Source: an uncultured Pelagibacteraceae bacterium (lineage in GTDB: Bacteria; Pseudomonadota; Alphaproteobacteria; Pelagibacterales; Pelagibacteraceae). From it: a stretch of 37,583 bases of DNA. This document shows positions 34,741-37,583 of the stretch, piece by piece (within the stretch, counting starts at the first letter, position 1; each line of letters begins with the position of its first letter). The stretch covers positions 1 through 37,583 of the forward strand of contig CACJVG010000007.1 of NCBI GenBank assembly GCA_902596785.1, written 5' to 3'. A program made the position numbers and the translations under genes. Under the pieces are notes generated by a model, which saw nothing but the letters and a program-made list of their open reading frames with translations, was not told the DNA's origin and did no database searches.

Positions 34741-35461
34741 AACTATTCTCCTTCAACCACTTGTTAGTTTCCTTCAAGCCGCCGAATGTATAAATGTGGA
34801 AGTTATCAGTATGCGATTTAACTTTCCCAATTAAATCATTAGGGTCTTTAGGTTTCAATAAATCCAATGCCTTACTAAAATTAGATTTAAGAAAGTTTAA
34901 GGAATTTTTTGCCCCCACAATATTAGCAAATTTAATCAAGCTAGATATTTTTAATGGCCCAGTAATTCCCACATGCACTGGTACACTTTGCTTAGAAATA
35001 AAATCTATAATAGGCTGAGGATCAAGTAACCATTGTGTTACAATATAATCAGCGTAAGGCTTTTTATCTATCATAGCTTTTTCTAAATCTGAGTCGGATA
35101 TATCAGGACTCCCCTCTGGATGTCCAGCAATTCCTATTTTCATTTTTTCAAAATAACCTGTCTCTAAAAGTTGAAATGAACTATCAAATTTACCTGCTGG
35201 TTCTCTTCCACCTCCAATAATCAAGGCTTGCTTTACTCCTCCATCTTTGCATCTAGAAACATAATCTTTAAGTTCTTTTTCATCATGCATTGATCTAGCA
35301 GGAAAATGAGGTACGGGGTTAAATCCTTTTTTTACAAGTTCTACTGCTTTATCAGCAGTTTCTTTATAATCACCCCCAGGTAGCATTGTTATATAAATGT
35401 CAGACAACGCTGGAACTGTATCAACCTCAGTTTTAGGACCTATTTCCAATGAAAAATTCAT
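34733..35461 (-). CDS. short methylenetetrahydrofolate reductase (MetF)-like protein
   Basis: This 242-residue protein shows a MetF barrel in reduced form: SLEIGPKTEV for the N-terminal Glu, GFNPVPHFPARSM in place of PHLTC..R, LIIGGGREPAGKF where MetF has LRGD.P.G, IGIAGHPEGSPD and ADYIVTQWLLDPQ. Canonical MetF has about 280-300 residues, so the C-terminal part is shortened and the loop around the flavin/NADH site is changed (GGGR for RGD). It probably acts in the oxidative direction, converting 5-methyl-THF made by the neighbouring DmdA-like protein to 5,10-methylene-THF. The 8-base overlap with that gene supports coupling. Its electron acceptor is unknown. Confidence 0.8.
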   Translation of the reverse strand: MNFSLEIGPKTEVDTVPALSDIYITMLPGGDYKETADKAVELVKKGFNPVPHFPARSMHDEKELKDYVSRCKDGGVKQALIIGGGREPAGKFDSSFQLLETGYFEKMKIGIAGHPEGSPDISDSDLEKAMIDKKPYADYIVTQWLLDPQPIIDFISKQSVPVHVGITGPLKISSLIKFANIVGAKNSLNFLKSNFSKALDLLKPKDPNDLIGKVKSHTDNFHIYTFGGLKETNKWLKENSYV

Positions 35462-35518
35462 AGGTAAGATCTTTATTTATTTTGAAATATGAGTCTAGAA
35501 AATTCGATTGAGACTAAT

Positions 35519-36406
35519 TTACTTTTTTAACTGACCTCTGTGCTTTTGAATTCTTTGTCCGTACTGTTGAGTTACTCTATCAAAGATAATTGCCAGAGCT
35601 ACGATTGCTAAACCATTCATCATTCCAAGAGCTAAATATTGGTTGGAAATAGCTTGTAAAATCGGTACTCCTAAACCTTTTACACCTATCATAGACGCTA
35701 TTACTACCATCGCTAAAGCCATCATAATTGTCTGATTAATTCCAGCAAAAATTGTTGGTAGTGAAAGTGGGATTTGAACTGATTTTAATTTTTGCATTGG
35801 TGTTGCTCCAAAGGCTTCACTAGCCTCAAGTGTTTCTTTGTCAACTTCTCTAATTCCGAGGTTGGTTAATCTCACAATAGGGGGGAGAGCATAAATACAT
35901 ACAGCAAGTAGGCCAGGCACTTTACCAATACCAAGGAGCATAATTATTGGAATTAAATACACAAAGCTAGGAATTGTTTGCATCATATCTAAAACAGGTA
36001 AAATTGCTTTTTCTGCTCTTGCAGATTTTGACATGACAATTCCAATTGGAATTCCAACTACAATACAAACTAATGTTGAAACAGAAATTATAGCAACTGT
36101 AGCCATACAATTTTTCCACATTCCGAAGTAGCCAATTACCAAGAAACAAACCACTGTACCAATAACAAGTTTAACACTTCTTGATCCAATCCAAGCTAAT
36201 AAAGCAAATACACCGATTACTAAAGGCCAAGGACTATTTACTAATAATTTTTCTAACCAAATTAAAAAATGTAACAGCGGATCAAAAAAACCTTCAATAC
36301 CATCACCATACGCTCTAGAAAATTCTTTGAAACTAGTATCAATTCCTTTTTTAAGCTCTCTAAGAGCCGTTCTATCCATTACAGGAATTTTATTAAAGAA
36401 GTCCAT
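35519..36406 (-). CDS. opuAB: betaine/osmolyte ABC transporter permease (OpuAB/ProW type)
   Basis: This 295-residue permease has about six membrane helices and the MetI-type EAA loop EASEAFGATPMQKLKSVQIPL near residues 196-216. The N-terminal soluble lead (MDFFNKIPVMDRTALRELKKG) and VYLIPIIMLLGIGKVPG are typical of ProW/OpuAB. It forms the channel for the ligand delivered by the upstream binding protein. It starts 49 bases after that gene, beyond a strong hairpin, and is followed by the MetF-like gene after 57 bases. No ATPase gene is adjacent within the window. Confidence 0.9.
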   Translation of the reverse strand: MDFFNKIPVMDRTALRELKKGIDTSFKEFSRAYGDGIEGFFDPLLHFLIWLEKLLVNSPWPLVIGVFALLAWIGSRSVKLVIGTVVCFLVIGYFGMWKNCMATVAIISVSTLVCIVVGIPIGIVMSKSARAEKAILPVLDMMQTIPSFVYLIPIIMLLGIGKVPGLLAVCIYALPPIVRLTNLGIREVDKETLEASEAFGATPMQKLKSVQIPLSLPTIFAGINQTIMMALAMVVIASMIGVKGLGVPILQAISNQYLALGMMNGLAIVALAIIFDRVTQQYGQRIQKHRGQLKK

Positions 36407-36419
36407 AATTTTTATTTAA

Positions 36420-36443
36420 TCAAACCCGCCTAGGCGGGTTTGA
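36420..36443 (-). repeat. perfect G+C-rich palindrome between binding protein and permease genes
   Basis: TCAAACCCGCC (36420-36430) and GGCGGGTTTGA (36433-36443) are perfect inverted arms around TA. On the minus strand it forms a very stable hairpin in the 49-base gap between the binding protein stop and permease start. The sequence after it is TTAAATAAAAATT, without a clear U-run, so a stabilising or attenuating intercistronic hairpin is more likely than a full terminator. Its G+C content stands out from the surroundings. Confidence 0.85.
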
Positions 36444-36455
36444 TAATATTTTTAA

Positions 36456-37466
36456 TTAAAGTGCTTTTTTGATTTTTTTTGCAGCATCACTTGAAACCCA
36501 TTTACTCCAAACACTTTCTTGTGTTTTTAGGAATTCAATTGCAGCATCAGCACCTTCTGCTTGGTTTTCACCCATCCAAACTAACATACCGTTCATAACT
36601 GGACCTGGGTATGTTCTCTTCTTAAAGTATTCCATACCAGCACTTCCAGCTGTATTTTTGAAATTATCAGTTACGATTGTGTAAACTTCAGATTTTGTCC
36701 ATGAAGTTGCTTTAGGGTCTCCACATTCTTGTTCTGGTAAAACTATACATTTATCCCAGTTATCTTTTCCACCCCAAGCTCCCATATCTACAGCTCTCAT
36801 ATCATATTTACCAATGATAGCTGTTGGTGACCAATAGTAACCAAACCAGTTTTCACCTCGCTCAGCAGCTTTAGCAATTGAACCATCTAATCCTGCAGCA
36901 GAACCTGTTTCAACAATAGCCCAACCTTTTGCTTCCATGTCAAAAGCTTTGTAAAGATTTCTATTACTTAGCTCACAGTTCCAACCTGGAGGACAAATAT
37001 GAAAACCACCTTTTGATGGATCTTCTGGATGAGGAAACAGATCTGGTCTTGCTAAAATTGCTTCAGCAGTTGTTAGCTCTGGATGTTTTTTAAGTGTGTG
37101 AGGTAATACCCACCAACCTTCACCTAAACCAGTAATTGGCGCTTTGTTAAGTGAGTGCATTTTACCTTCATCAACAGCTTTATTCAAAGCGATGATAGCA
37201 GCGTTAGCCCAAAACTCTGGAGCAACATCTGGCTCACCTTTTTCTTGCATTGATGTAAATGTAGGCATTGTAGCACCAGGCACTAATTCTACTGAACATC
37301 CATAACCTTCTTCTAATATGATCTTGTCAACTTCAGCCATAAAGTTTGCTGAAGCCCAGTTCATATTAGCAATTGTTATATTTCCACAAGCTGCATTAGC
37401 AACACTTCCAAAGGAAGTAAGACCAAACACAACAGCTAGTGAAAGAAGTATTCTTTTAATCTTCAT
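36456..37466 (-). CDS. opuAC: betaine/osmolyte ABC transporter substrate-binding protein (OpuAC/ProX type)
   Basis: This 336-residue protein has a signal peptide (MKIKRILLSLAVVFGLTSFG, cleavage probably after ANA near residue 25). The OpuAC-type mature part has Trp-rich ligand segments (IANMNWASANF, PEFWANAAI, EGWWVLP, WFGYYWSPTA) that could form an aromatic cage for a quaternary amine or sulfonium compound. Four cysteines (in FHICPPGWNCEL and DKCIVLPEQECG) probably form disulfides. The frame extends to 37490, but the ATG at 37466 directly precedes the signal peptide and has GGGAG 7 bases upstream. It heads the operon with permease, MetF-like and DmdA-like genes. Its ligand cannot be read from sequence; glycine betaine, DMSP and related osmolytes are candidates. 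Confidence 0.88.
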   Translation of the reverse strand: MKIKRILLSLAVVFGLTSFGSVANAACGNITIANMNWASANFMAEVDKIILEEGYGCSVELVPGATMPTFTSMQEKGEPDVAPEFWANAAIIALNKAVDEGKMHSLNKAPITGLGEGWWVLPHTLKKHPELTTAEAILARPDLFPHPEDPSKGGFHICPPGWNCELSNRNLYKAFDMEAKGWAIVETGSAAGLDGSIAKAAERGENWFGYYWSPTAIIGKYDMRAVDMGAWGGKDNWDKCIVLPEQECGDPKATSWTKSEVYTIVTDNFKNTAGSAGMEYFKKRTYPGPVMNGMLVWMGENQAEGADAAIEFLKTQESVWSKWVSSDAAKKIKKAL

Positions 37467-37583
37467 TATATCTCCCAACATTTGATTCATTTAAAAGTTA
37501 AATTGAACATATTGAGCATAATAATGCAAATTTAATTCAACTATTGGTTGTAGCAAAATTGTCTTTAACTGACTAAAATTTTT

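Noticed and set aside
1-37583. Mobile elements, integrase, tRNA attachment sites or CRISPR arrays marking a genomic island
   Set aside because: None was found; there are no transposase or integrase genes and no regularly spaced repeats, so island status is not supported by such signs.

Overview
The window looks like a chromosomal segment of a SAR11 alphaproteobacterium (Candidatus Pelagibacter or a close relative). The reasons are strong A+T richness, abundant AAA/TTA/AAT codons, almost no intergenic DNA (no gene-free stretch reaches 300 bases), overlapping start/stop codons, convergent genes that overlap at their 3' ends, and a gene set built around methylated amines and osmolytes. No tRNA, rRNA, insertion sequence, phage gene or CRISPR array was seen.

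Layout. (1) Positions 1-6154, minus strand: an apparent operon tdm, marR-like regulator, FAD oxidoreductase, gmaS, mgsA (cut by the left edge). It converts trimethylamine N-oxide (TMAO) to dimethylamine plus formaldehyde, and methylamine towards N-methylglutamate. (2) 6259-13916, plus strand: tmoX (TMAO-binding protein), a strong terminator-like hairpin, a MORN-repeat protein, an unknown membrane protein, tmoW (ATPase), tmoV (double permease), glpK and gpsA. (3) 13921-18949: tmm (trimethylamine to TMAO, minus), an iron alcohol dehydrogenase and a class I glutamine-amidotransferase-like protein (plus), and fhs (minus), which handles C1 units as formyl-tetrahydrofolate. (4) 19080-24186, plus: soxBDAG-type heterotetrameric sarcosine oxidase or N-methylglutamate dehydrogenase. 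(5) 24197-29186: housekeeping and small genes, namely a DMT transporter, two hypothetical proteins, an Asp/Glu racemase, cspA, a GNAT acetyltransferase, purK and purE. (6) 29281-32684, plus: a tight four-gene operon of an M19-dipeptidase-like protein with missing metal ligands, a 553-residue protein I do not recognise, a DUF3726-like protein and an unannotated 55-residue two-CxxC protein. (7) 32681-33336, minus: a 36-residue membrane peptide coupled to a Yip1-family protein. (8) 33382-37466, minus: a betaine-type binding protein and permease, a short MetF-like protein and a DmdA/GcvT-like methyltransferase, ending in a terminator hairpin.

Together the genes describe uptake and stepwise demethylation of TMA, TMAO, methylamine and betaine-like osmolytes, with methyl groups passed to tetrahydrofolate and oxidised through folate enzymes. 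The best candidates for something undescribed are the M19-like/553-residue/DUF3726/CxxC operon and the transporter + MetF-like + DmdA-like operon. Next come the FAD enzyme embedded between tdm and gmaS, and the insertion of MORN, unknown and glpK-gpsA genes among the TMAO transporter genes. Functional names rest on family motifs read by eye; no database search was run.
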